DNA of 7,609 bases from CAZYAK01 sp964645935 (GCA_964645935.1 CAZYAK010000070.1:1-7609); one strand, 5' to 3'. Shown: positions 1 through 6,315, counted from the stretch's first letter. The notes: generated from the sequence alone by a model not told the origin. Numbers and translations are program-made.

Positions 1-1236
1 CACTTCTACATCATCGGACAGACCGGCACCGGCAAATCGTCCATCATCCAGCTCATGGCGCGCCAGGACTTCCACAGCGGGAAGGGCGTGTGCGTGGTGG
101 ACCCGCACGGCTCGCTCATCGAGGACCTCATGCCCTACATCCCCCGCTCGCGCGCGGACGACGTAATTTACTTCAATCCTGCGGACACCGAGCGGCCGCT
201 CGGCTTTAACATGCTGGAAGGGAAGGGCGAGGAGGAGCGCGACCTTATCGCGCTGGATGCTATGAATATGATGGTGAAGATGTTCGGCGAGGAAATCTTC
301 GGGCCCCGTATCCAGGACTACTTCCGCAACGGCTGCCTCACGCTGATGGAGGACCAAGAGGAAGGCGGCGCCATCACGGACCTCGTGCGCCTCTTCACCG
401 ACGACGACTGGCAGCGCTACAAAGTAGCCAAAGTAAAAAACCCCATCGTGCGCTCCTTCTGGGAGAAACAGATGGCCAACACCGGCCAACGCGAGAAGCA
501 GGAGATGATCCCATACTTCGCCGCCAAGTTCGGACAGTTCACGACCAACACGCTCATCCGCAACATCGTGGGCCAGACCAAGAGCGCCTTCGACGTGGGC
601 GATGTCATGAACAACGGCAAGATCCTCCTGATGAACCTCTCCAAGGGTCTCATCGGCGACATCAACTCCACGCTGCTCGGCATGATCGCGGTGAACAAGA
701 TCCAGGTGGCCGCCATGCGCCGCCAGCGCGAAGCGGATGTGTCCAAGCGTAAGGACTTCTTCCTCTACATCGATGAATTCCAGAACTTCGTGACGCAATC
801 CATCGAATCCATCCTCTCCGAGGCTCGCAAGTATCGTCTCGGCCTCATCCTCGCCCACCAGTACATCGACCAGCTGGAGAAGGACTCCAAACTCTCCGGC
901 GCAGTGAGCCTGAAAGGCGCGGTGTTTGGCAACGTGGGCTCGATGATGTTTTACAAAATCGGTCCCCAGGACGCCGAGACTTGCGCCAAGGAGATGGCGC
1001 CGGTGTTCTCGGAGCAGGACCTCGTAAACGTGGATAACTTCAAGGGTGTGATGAAGCTCTGCATCGACGGAACTCCGAGCCGCCCCTTCTCCATCGAGGT
1101 GCCCAAGCCCTGGCAAGACACCACCTACGCCAAGGACACGGGTGCCGCGGAAGCGTTTAAGCAACTCTCGCGTCTCAAGTACGGTCGCGCGAAGGACTTC
1201 GTATCCCGCGAGATCCTGCGACGCATCGGCGGCTGA
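1..1236 (+). CDS. VirD4/TraG-like type IV secretion DNA-transfer ATPase (5' partial)
   Basis: The window opens inside this gene, and 411 C-terminal residues are visible. The Walker A motif GQTGTGKS is at visible residues 6-13, followed by a DPHG motif near 34-37. The Walker B segment FFLYIDEFQNF has its acidic pair at D258/E259, and LILAHQ follows as a sensor-like motif. The FGNVGS stretch and the order of motifs match the coupling-protein ATPases (VirD4/TraG/TraD, TraM-recognition type) that pump DNA or protein through conjugation-like machines or type IV pilus-like competence systems at the membrane. Membrane segments, if any, would lie upstream of the window. Many Patescibacteria carry this form, often beside VirB4-like genes, but none is visible here. 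The gene ends with TGA 3 bp before the stop of a convergent gene. I see no frameshift or missing catalytic residue. The exact substrate is unknown. Confidence 0.9.
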   Translation, partial: HFYIIGQTGTGKSSIIQLMARQDFHSGKGVCVVDPHGSLIEDLMPYIPRSRADDVIYFNPADTERPLGFNMLEGKGEEERDLIALDAMNMMVKMFGEEIFGPRIQDYFRNGCLTLMEDQEEGGAITDLVRLFTDDDWQRYKVAKVKNPIVRSFWEKQMANTGQREKQEMIPYFAAKFGQFTTNTLIRNIVGQTKSAFDVGDVMNNGKILLMNLSKGLIGDINSTLLGMIAVNKIQVAAMRRQREADVSKRKDFFLYIDEFQNFVTQSIESILSEARKYRLGLILAHQYIDQLEKDSKLSGAVSLKGAVFGNVGSMMFYKIGPQDAETCAKEMAPVFSEQDLVNVDNFKGVMKLCIDGTPSRPFSIEVPKPWQDTTYAKDTGAAEAFKQLSRLKYGRAKDFVSREILRRIGG

Positions 1237-1239
1237 GGC

Positions 1240-2181
1240 TCACGCCTTCGCCCACCCCTCCGACCACGCAGGACGCAAGCCAAGGATGGCTTCGACGCGC
1301 CTGCGGGTGGAAACGATGAGCGCACCGCGTGTTCGGTCCACTAGCGCGGCAGACTGCGGGAGTACCGTGTCGAGGAGGGCGCCAAAGCGTTCTTTTTGGG
1401 GGGAAAACTCGGTGGGCAGTGTGTCGATGATGAGCGCTCCGTCGGGTTCCAGGCGGCTACGCATGTCTCTGAGTGTTGTGAGGAATGTGCGTCCACCAAT
1501 CTTACGGAACGGGCCGCAGCTGTCGTAGACCACGTCAAACGAACCGTCTGGCGAGACGTCGGGGAAGGGACCCATCAGTTGTTCCTCGATGAACGGCTCT
1601 TCCACGTGCTGGAAAAAGACGGGATTGGGCAGGTACGCGTCGATACGTGTCATCGCCGAGGGCGGGAGTGTATGGATGTCACGGGCGAGTCGCGCCATCA
1701 GGGCCTTGGCCACGTCGTCACGTTGCCATGTCCGGTCCTTCTGGAGCGCGCGTACCGCGTCCTGCATCGCGGAGAATTCCAGCAACGGCATGCGGAAGGG
1801 ATCCATTGGCGAGAACGCCTGTGTGAGGACGTGGAGATCCGGCCGTAGGCGCTTGGCCTGCGCGCACTCAAGGCCCGATCCCGCGCCGAGGAAGAGCACC
1901 CGCGCGCGTTCGCGCACCTGGCCCACATTCCTCGTCAGGAGCCACCGAGCCGGGTCGCTCAGTTCGCGGGTGTTGGTCTGCGAAAGACCATTCATGCATA
2001 CGTCGGGCGTGTCCACGTGCCCGTACGCGTCGATGTCCACGCCAAGGGTCCGCTGGAATTCCTCCGACGCATACCGGATGAGCGGGCGCCCGTTCGCGTT
2101 CGTACGTTTCTCGGCGGCGCGGATGGATGCGACGTACGGGTTATCGACACAATCGGGGTGGTAGGCGGTATCGCGGCTCAT
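1240..2181 (-). CDS. Class I SAM-dependent methyltransferase-like protein
   Basis: This is a 313-residue protein. VLFLGAGSGLE at residues 95-105 has the form of methyltransferase motif I, the glycine-rich SAM-binding loop after strand beta1. FDVVYDSCGPF at 215-225 fits the motif IV strand and loop, and LEPDGALIID at 244-253 fits motif VI/beta5. About 80 residues precede the core and may be a substrate-recognition region. No signal peptide or membrane segment is seen, so it is probably cytoplasmic. I chose the ATG at 2181 because it overlaps the upstream stop (ATGA), which indicates translational coupling, and because the longer in-frame extension is Arg/Ala-rich and runs antisense-like through the upstream gene. 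No Shine-Dalgarno is present. It is the last gene of the SLH-sortase operon. The substrate cannot be read from sequence; a Rossmann enzyme that does not methylate is the main alternative. Confidence 0.7.
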   Translation of the reverse strand: MSRDTAYHPDCVDNPYVASIRAAEKRTNANGRPLIRYASEEFQRTLGVDIDAYGHVDTPDVCMNGLSQTNTRELSDPARWLLTRNVGQVRERARVLFLGAGSGLECAQAKRLRPDLHVLTQAFSPMDPFRMPLLEFSAMQDAVRALQKDRTWQRDDVAKALMARLARDIHTLPPSAMTRIDAYLPNPVFFQHVEEPFIEEQLMGPFPDVSPDGSFDVVYDSCGPFRKIGGRTFLTTLRDMRSRLEPDGALIIDTLPTEFSPQKERFGALLDTVLPQSAALVDRTRGALIVSTRRRVEAILGLRPAWSEGWAKA

Positions 2182-2852
2182 GGCAGGGTGGGATTGGACC
2201 CGTCCGGACGGGGGTCCTGCCACAGCGCCCGCACGCGCTTCCGCCGGAGATTGATGGCATAGTACGAGAGCATCGACCCTGGCTCGCCGTAGGGATCGGG
2301 CGTCGCCTCGCGCTCGAAGTACCGATCGCGGATTGCCAAGTAGTTGCGTGTGCACGAATCGCTGAGGTACGTGGCCCATCCGGTCTCGTGTAGCGGACGC
2401 ATACTGCGCACCGCCACGGCCGCGGCGTCTTCCAGACGGATGTGCTCGCCCTTCACCCCCTGTACGACGTCGAGGATTGCCAGCGGAATACTCTGCCCTG
2501 GGCCGCCGAGCGCGAAGAACATCTTGAGCAACGCCACATCGCGCTGCTCGCGGCTCAGAACCGTGTATCCGTACCCCACGAGCCCGTCGGGGAATTCCCA
2601 CTCATCCACGAAGCGCGACGTGAGGTTGCCCAGCGGCTCATGCAATACGAGGACGTGGCTGTACAGTCCCCGGATGCGCTCCGCCGTCTCCGCGATCTTG
2701 GCTGCCACACCAAGGCGATCGATGAGCTGGGAGCGATCGGAGGGCAGGCGCGCGAAACTCTGGAGCTTTTGCTGAAACTGGTTCGCGAGTGTGTCGTCGA
2801 GATGCTCAAATCCCGGAAAGGAGCGGCCTTCGGGGGTGATGAGGGGCTTCAC
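2178..2852 (-). CDS. Conserved-looking hypothetical protein, middle gene of SLH-sortase operon
   Basis: I do not recognise this family. From the GTG at 2852 it has 224 residues: a helical, charged N-terminal half (about 15-65), a hydrophobic strand LYSHVLVLHEPLG at 63-75, a central FFALGGPGQSIPLAIL stretch at 112-127, and a basic/aromatic C-terminus (SYYAINLRRKRVRALW at 196-211). There is no signal peptide or clear membrane helix, so it is probably cytoplasmic. The GTG lies 19 bp after the sortase stop. An in-frame extension to 2969 would run backwards through the sortase coding region and is Arg/Pro/Ser-rich, so I rejected it. No Shine-Dalgarno precedes the GTG, so the start is uncertain by some residues. 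Its stop overlaps the start of the methyltransferase-like gene, suggesting coupled synthesis and perhaps a complex or pathway with it. No catalytic motif is visible. Confidence 0.72.
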   Translation of the reverse strand: MKPLITPEGRSFPGFEHLDDTLANQFQQKLQSFARLPSDRSQLIDRLGVAAKIAETAERIRGLYSHVLVLHEPLGNLTSRFVDEWEFPDGLVGYGYTVLSREQRDVALLKMFFALGGPGQSIPLAILDVVQGVKGEHIRLEDAAAVAVRSMRPLHETGWATYLSDSCTRNYLAIRDRYFEREATPDPYGEPGSMLSYYAINLRRKRVRALWQDPRPDGSNPTLP

Positions 2853-2871
2853 ACGATGCGCGGGAACCAGT

Positions 2872-4017
2872 TCAGCGCAACGCCACAGTCTGCACCGGGG
2901 CGGCGTGGACGAGCAGGCGGCTCTTGGTGGTGCCCACCGGCCAGCACGTGAAGAGGATAAGCTCCTCACCGCGGCCCTGGAAGGGGCGGATGTCGTTGGG
3001 GGTGATGGTCTGCTGGCCCGTCACCTGGTAGACGTACAGGCTGCCCTCGAACGTCACGTACACGCGGTCGCCCGCCTTGAGCTCGTTGACCTTGCGGAAG
3101 ATCTTCGTGAACGACGACACGTCCCACGCGTAGCTGCTGGAGTGACCGTAGATCATGATCTTGCCACCGCGGCCAGGATAGCTGAACAGGTGACCCACGC
3201 CGTTTTTCAGCACGGAGAGGAGGCCGTTACTTGTGAGCGCGTCTCCCGGATGCGTGATGGTGAGGTCGGAAATACCCAAGCGCGGGATACTCACGGCGAA
3301 GTTCTTGCTCGACGCATATTGGTGCACGTCGCCAGTATCGGTGTACACAGGGACCGGCTCGGTGGGGCGGACGATGGGGCTGGGGTTTGGGTTGGCGGGC
3401 GGCACCGGGTCCACGAACGCCGTGAGGCCCTGGTCGCGCACCGTCTCCAAGCGATAGAGAATATCGAAGAACTGCCCGCGGGTGATCGGCGTGCCAAGCG
3501 TCAGGCGCTCTCCGCCGTACACGAGGTTGCGCGAGTTGGCGAAGTCTACATAGCCCTGGAACCACTCCGCACCCCCGTCGGGGCGCTCACCGTACGAACG
3601 GAGAATCATGGCGAGAGCCTCCTCCACAGTAACGGGGTTGCCGGGACGGAACGTACGGTTGGGGTACCCGCGCAGCACGTCGGCCTCAAAGCCAGCTTCC
3701 ACGTACGGCGCGAACCACTCGTGCTGGCCGTAGTCCAGGAAGAGCGGCAACGAGGACATGTGGTCGCGGTACCAGCCCACGCGGTCGCGCGTATTGCCGT
3801 GCATCTCCAGTACGACCTTGAGAGCCTCGGCGCGATTGATGCGACTGTACGGTCGGCCGGAGCCATCCGCGTAGCCGGAGACGACGCCGCGGTCACCGAG
3901 GAAGCCGAACGCGTCGACGTACCGGGTGCCCCCCACATCGGAAAGGGCGAATGCCGGAGCGGCCCACGCCACCGCGAGAACCGACGCTGTCAGGAAGGAG
4001 AGGGAGCGCTTGAACAC
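2872..4017 (-). CDS. Secreted SLH-domain protein fused to a C-terminal sortase
   Basis: This is a 381-residue protein. Residues 1-24 form a signal peptide (MFKRS, hydrophobic core, AFA cleavage site). Three S-layer-homology repeats follow: about 33-72 (YVDAFGFLGDRGVVSGYADG), 101-143 (WFAPYVEAGFEADVLRGYPN) and 152-191 (WFQGYVDFANSRNLVYGG). A Pro-rich linker runs from about 203 to 224. The sortase domain occupies about 238-381, with catalytic His292 (IYGHSSS), Cys358 (LFTCWP) and Arg367 (TKSRLLV), so the triad is complete. SLH repeats normally anchor proteins to cell-wall polymers, and sortases cleave and transpeptidate surface proteins, so this looks like a wall-tethered sortase acting outside the membrane. 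The start is a GTG; no other start keeps the signal peptide. It is the first gene of a three-gene operon with a strong promoter just upstream. The window contains no LPXTG-like substrate. Confidence 0.95.
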   Translation of the reverse strand: MFKRSLSFLTASVLAVAWAAPAFALSDVGGTRYVDAFGFLGDRGVVSGYADGSGRPYSRINRAEALKVVLEMHGNTRDRVGWYRDHMSSLPLFLDYGQHEWFAPYVEAGFEADVLRGYPNRTFRPGNPVTVEEALAMILRSYGERPDGGAEWFQGYVDFANSRNLVYGGERLTLGTPITRGQFFDILYRLETVRDQGLTAFVDPVPPANPNPSPIVRPTEPVPVYTDTGDVHQYASSKNFAVSIPRLGISDLTITHPGDALTSNGLLSVLKNGVGHLFSYPGRGGKIMIYGHSSSYAWDVSSFTKIFRKVNELKAGDRVYVTFEGSLYVYQVTGQQTITPNDIRPFQGRGEELILFTCWPVGTTKSRLLVHAAPVQTVALR

Positions 4018-4026
4018 AGGAGGGGC

Positions 4027-4055
4027 ATGTTATGTGTTTTTTATGTTCTTGTCAA
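4027..4055 (-). promoter_or_regulatory. Sigma-70-type promoter of the SLH-sortase operon
   Basis: Reading the minus strand, a perfect -35 TTGACA lies at 4055-4050, then a 17-bp spacer containing an A6 run, then the -10 TAACAT at 4032-4027 (4 of 6 matches to TATAAT). The expected start of transcription is near 4019-4021, only 2-4 bases before the GTG start at 4017. The transcript should therefore be leaderless or nearly so, which agrees with the absence of a Shine-Dalgarno sequence. Confidence 0.65.
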
Positions 4056-4081
4056 CCATTGAGGCCCTCGAATCCGCTACC

Positions 4082-4110
4082 TTCTCAGTACCCAGGAAGT
4101 GCTGCATACT
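4082..4110 (+). promoter_or_regulatory. Possible ychF promoter
   Basis: TTCTCA (4082-4087, 4 of 6 to TTGACA) is followed after exactly 17 bp by CATACT (4105-4110, 4 of 6 to TATAAT). Transcription would start near 4117, at the foot of the hairpin in the ychF leader. The matches are modest. It is listed because it is the best candidate I found between the divergent genes. Confidence 0.3.
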
Positions 4111-4116
4111 GCGATT

Positions 4117-4143
4117 CTGCCGGGTTCGCAGACCTCCCGGCGG
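4117..4143 (+). other. Hairpin in the ychF 5' leader
   Basis: CTGCCGGG (4117-4124) can pair with CCCGGCGG (4136-4143) to give 8 bp including one G-U pair, with an 11-base loop. It lies 33 bp upstream of the ychF ATG and at the predicted 5' end of the mRNA. It has no U-tract, so it is not a terminator. It may stabilise the 5' end or influence initiation. It is also possible that it is just GC-rich chance pairing. Confidence 0.35.
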
Positions 4144-4176
4144 GCCATCCAGGCCCCCTCCCCCCACCCCGCACCC

Positions 4177-5271
4177 ATGGCGCTCCAGATCGGTATCGTC
4201 GGCCTCCCGAACGTCGGCAAATCCACCCTCTTTAACGCCCTCACGCGCAGTAAGGGCGCGCAGGCGGCCAACTACCCCTTCTGCACCATCGATCCCAACG
4301 TGGGCATCGTGGAAGTCCCCGACACGCGCCTGGGCAAGCTCGCGGAACTCGTGCAGCCCAAGAAGATCGTCCCTGCAGCCGTGGAGTTCGTCGACATCGC
4401 CGGCCTCGTGAAGGGCGCCAGCAAAGGCGAGGGCCTGGGCAACAAGTTCCTCAGTCACATCCGCGAGGTGGACGCGCTCTGCCATGTGGTGCGCGTGTTC
4501 GAGGGCACCGACGTCATCCACGTGGAAGGCACGGTAGACCCCAAGCGCGACCGCGAGATCATCGAGATGGAGCTCATGCTCGCCGACCTCGAAGCCGTGA
4601 AAAAGCGTATCGACAAACTGCAAGGAGCGGTGCGCACCGGAGACAAGGACAAGGCCGTCGAGCACGCGGTGTGTCAGAAGCTGGAGAAGGGGCTGCAGAA
4701 CGGTACTCTTGCCAGCCTGGAGCATCTCACAAAAGAGGAATACGCCATCGCCAAGGAGTTCCAGCTGCTCACGCTCAAGCCCATGATCTACGCGGTGAAC
4801 ACCGCCGAGGGCGAGATGAAGAGCGTCACCGCAGACCAGGCGCGCGCCAAGCTCGGACTGCCTGGCAATGCGGAGGTCGTCATCATCTCCGCCAAAATCG
4901 AGGAAGACCTGCATGACCTCTCCCCTGAGGACGCTAAGGCATTCCTGGGAGACCTCGGCGTGAACTCTTCGGGCTTGGACCGCCTCATCCAGAGCGCATA
5001 CGCCGCGCTCGGGTACATGACGTACTTCACAGCCGGCGTGCAGGAGGTGCGCGCGTGGACTGTCAAGAAGGGCGCGACGGGTCCGCAGGCGGCAGGCGTC
5101 ATCCACACGGATTTCGAAAAGGGCTTCATCCGGGCGGAGACCATTTCCTATGCGGACTTCGTACAATACGGCTCCGAGGCCAAGGCCAAGGAGGCCGGCA
5201 AAATGCGCCAGGAAGGCAAAGAGTACATCGTACAAGACGGCGACGTGATGCATTTCAAGTTCAACGTCTGA
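4177..5271 (+). CDS. ychF: Redox-regulated/ribosome-binding ATPase YchF (OLA1 family)
   Basis: This is a 364-residue protein, the usual YchF length. The G1/Walker A motif GLPNVGKST is at residues 9-17, G3 is DIAG at 73-76, and the G4 position is NTAE at 208-211. The NxxE form replaces the NKxD of true GTPases and is the family hallmark linked to ATP preference. A helical coiled-coil arm spans about 125-200. The C-terminal TGS domain runs from about 280 to the end, with the near-invariant [23 protein letters not shown] and KEAGKMR segments. YchF is cytoplasmic, binds ribosomes, and is tied to translation and stress responses. I chose the ATG at 4177 because homologues begin directly before GIVGLPN; the in-frame ATG at 4099 adds an unrelated Pro/Ser-rich extension. 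No Shine-Dalgarno is present; a C-rich tract precedes the start. The gene is divergent from the sortase operon. Confidence 0.98.
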   Translation: MALQIGIVGLPNVGKSTLFNALTRSKGAQAANYPFCTIDPNVGIVEVPDTRLGKLAELVQPKKIVPAAVEFVDIAGLVKGASKGEGLGNKFLSHIREVDALCHVVRVFEGTDVIHVEGTVDPKRDREIIEMELMLADLEAVKKRIDKLQGAVRTGDKDKAVEHAVCQKLEKGLQNGTLASLEHLTKEEYAIAKEFQLLTLKPMIYAVNTAEGEMKSVTADQARAKLGLPGNAEVVIISAKIEEDLHDLSPEDAKAFLGDLGVNSSGLDRLIQSAYAALGYMTYFTAGVQEVRAWTVKKGATGPQAAGVIHTDFEKGFIRAETISYADFVQYGSEAKAKEAGKMRQEGKEYIVQDGDVMHFKFNV

Positions 5272-5272
5272 A

Positions 5273-5382
5273 TCACAAAGGGCACAGAGGCCGTAAAGGG
5301 GATACAGGTGAGCCTCTTCTGAGCCGTACATAGGATCGCGACACCGCCTCTGTCCCTTCTGTGCCTTTTGTCCCCTCTGTCC
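5273..5382. repeat. Paired 9-bp purine-rich repeat arrays in inverted orientation
   Basis: Four 9-bp units on the plus strand fill 5273-5308 (for example GCACAGAGG at 5282-5290). Four more on the minus strand fill 5382-5347 (for example GGACAGAGG at 5382-5374). The approximate consensus is G(G/C)ACAGAGG. The best arm pair is 5275-5290 against 5356-5371, with 14 of 16 positions complementary. The central spacer, 5309-5346, is not repetitive. The element fills almost the whole gap between the ychF stop and the RNHCP start. It could fold into a long imperfect hairpin in RNA, but no U-tract follows. A dispersed intergenic repeat is the simplest reading. Confidence 0.65.
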
Positions 5383-5391
5383 CCTCCTTGC

Positions 5392-5688
5392 ATGGTCTTC
5401 ATCGCCCGCCAGGAATCGTTTACCTGCAGCCATTGCGGGGCGGAGGTCACTCCCCTCCCCCACGGATCGTATCGCAATCACTGTCCGCAGTGCCTGTGGT
5501 CCAAACATGTGGACGCGGATGGCCCGGGCGACCGCGCGTCGGACTGCCTCGCGCTCATGCGGCCGACGGGACTCGACCACGATGGCAAGAAGGGGTGGCT
5601 GATCGTCCACGAATGCGTGCGGTGCGGGAAACGCATCCCCAACAAAACAGCGCCGGACGACGATCTGCACCGGGATTTTTCCATTTGA
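5392..5688 (+). CDS. RNHCP-domain zinc-ribbon protein
   Basis: This is a 98-residue protein carrying the signature that names the family, RNHCPQCLWSKHVD, at residues 28-41, followed by PGDRASDC at 45-52. Three CxxC pairs (C12/C15, C31/C34, C75/C78) plus C52 and several His can bind zinc, and C12/C15 with C31/C34 look like one ribbon. The family is small, widespread in bacteria, and has no established biochemical role that I can state; nucleic-acid or ribosome association is only a guess from the zinc ribbon. The ATG at 5392 gives the full domain; an ATG just upstream in the same frame begins in the repeat array and adds nothing recognisable. No Shine-Dalgarno is present, and the start is preceded by the pyrimidine strand of the 9-bp repeat array. 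The protein is cytoplasmic, with no signal peptide. Confidence 0.92.
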   Translation: MVFIARQESFTCSHCGAEVTPLPHGSYRNHCPQCLWSKHVDADGPGDRASDCLALMRPTGLDHDGKKGWLIVHECVRCGKRIPNKTAPDDDLHRDFSI

Positions 5689-5747
5689 CCGAGATCAGGA
5701 AAATGTCCTCTTAAGTGTAAATACGACTCAAAACTGACGACAATTTG

Positions 5748-5785
5748 AGTTCGTGAATTACAAATATGCTCAACAAGTTCGTGAA
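5748..5785 (+). repeat. Direct repeat AGTTCGTGAA
   Basis: AGTTCGTGAA occurs at 5748-5757 and again at 5776-5785, with start-to-start spacing of 28 bp, which is close to but not exactly a whole number of helical turns. The first copy overlaps the right arm of the ACTCAAA/TTTGAGT inverted repeat. Two copies could be a regulator's binding sites or a short duplication. The function is unknown. Confidence 0.45.
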
Positions 5786-5843
5786 GAACAAGCCCTCTTT
5801 ATCCAAGAACACTTGTGCAAGTTTTCGACCTACTCCAGCATGC

Positions 5844-5855
5844 CGTTCCGGAACG
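5844..5855. promoter_or_regulatory. 12-bp perfect palindrome, possible operator
   Basis: CGTTCCGGAACG is a perfect 12-bp palindrome 55 bp upstream of the lipoprotein start. Palindromes of this size are typical binding sites for dimeric regulators. There is no second copy in the window and no regulator gene nearby, so the role is speculative. Confidence 0.3.
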
Positions 5856-5910
5856 TCCTGCACGAAAAACGTGTGGGTCGGGTCGATTTTTTCGCCGTTG
5901 CCCTCCCTCC

Positions 5911-6312
5911 ATGCACCGCACTCTCCTGATCCTCTCACTCTTCGGAATCCTCTTCCTCACCAACTGCGGGGGCACCCCCGACATCCCCGTCACCGACGCC
6001 GAGGGCCGAACCGTGGGGCACATTCGAGTGGATAACAAGGACAACGCTACGATCTTGAGCGTGAGCAACGAGGAGCGCGGACGGGTGCGCGGCAACCTGG
6101 TGCGTGACGACTCCGGCGGACGCGCGGGCACCGTGCAGCTGCGCGACGTACACGTGGTGCTGGTGGACGACAAAGGCGGAGACATCGGCTCCGTGGAGAA
6201 GGGCACCGACTGCTACGGCAAGAGCCAGACGCTGCTCGGCAAGATCCCCGCCGAGACCGACCCCGAGTTCGGCGGCGCGGCGTGCATGCTGCTGCTTCTA
6301 CCCAAGCAGTAA
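5911..6312 (+). CDS. Small lipoprotein with repeated Gly beta-motifs
   Basis: This is a 133-residue protein. A short basic start (MHRT) and a hydrophobic stretch lead to a lipobox-like LTNC with Cys19, so signal peptidase II processing and membrane anchoring are likely. Asn at -1 is less usual than Gly, Ala or Ser. The mature part has five similar segments that end in hydrophobic-Gly-x-hydrophobic steps: VGHI (34-37), RGNL (60-63), AGTV (72-75), IGSV (92-95) and LGKI (109-112). Most follow a DxxG-type turn. This resembles the repeat pattern of small beta-flower or beta-propeller-like proteins; that comparison is from memory and tentative. Cys101 and Cys125 could form a disulfide. The ATG at 5911 was chosen because it starts the signal peptide; the frame is open further upstream, but that part is not lipoprotein-like. 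There is no Shine-Dalgarno; CCCTCCCTCC directly precedes ATG. The function is unknown. Confidence 0.85.
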   Translation: MHRTLLILSLFGILFLTNCGGTPDIPVTDAEGRTVGHIRVDNKDNATILSVSNEERGRVRGNLVRDDSGGRAGTVQLRDVHVVLVDDKGGDIGSVEKGTDCYGKSQTLLGKIPAETDPEFGGAACMLLLLPKQ

Positions 6313-6315
6313 GCC

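Larger units (their letters stand above)
5689..5910. other. Intergenic region with AT-rich island
   Basis: No convincing gene is present. About 5695-5835 is visibly AT-richer than all neighbouring sequence. It holds a 7-bp inverted repeat, ACTCAAA (5726-5732) and TTTGAGT (5744-5750), with an 11-base loop, and a direct repeat listed separately. A T6 run sits near 5885-5892. I could not find a convincing -35/-10 pair, although the promoter of the lipoprotein gene must lie here or further upstream. A 75-codon minus-strand ORF (5938-5711) spans it but is not supported. Confidence 0.5.

Noticed and set aside
1277..1292. Hairpin AAGCCA/TGGCTT as terminator of the first convergent pair
   Set aside because: It has only 6 bp, no T-tract on either strand, and lies within coding sequence.
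2182..2601. N-terminal extension of the methyltransferase-like gene upstream of 2181
   Set aside because: The extension is Arg/Gly/Ala-rich and overlaps the middle operon gene entirely. The ATGA overlap at 2178-2181 is the better start.
2791..4062. 423-codon plus-strand open frame opposite the SLH-sortase
   Set aside because: The sortase has a signal peptide, three SLH repeats and a full catalytic triad in its own frame; the plus-strand product has no recognisable features.
5273..5382. CRISPR-like array
   Set aside because: The units are 9 bp without spacers, and the two halves are inverted relative to each other; no cas genes are present.
4030..5670. 546-codon minus-strand open frame opposite ychF and the RNHCP gene
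   Set aside because: It is antisense to two confidently identified genes, its product is His/Val/Ala/Leu-rich without domains, and it arises from strong third-position GC bias.
5641..5685. Possible terminator at the end of the RNHCP gene (T5 near 5676-5680)
   Set aside because: Only a 4-bp CCGG/CCGG pairing precedes the T-run, and it lies inside the coding sequence; this is too weak to call.
5711..5938. 75-codon minus-strand ORF across the AT-rich intergenic region
   Set aside because: It overlaps the start of the lipoprotein gene, has no start signal and no recognised domain. It was kept only as a note, because its C-terminal half has a protein-like mix of residues.
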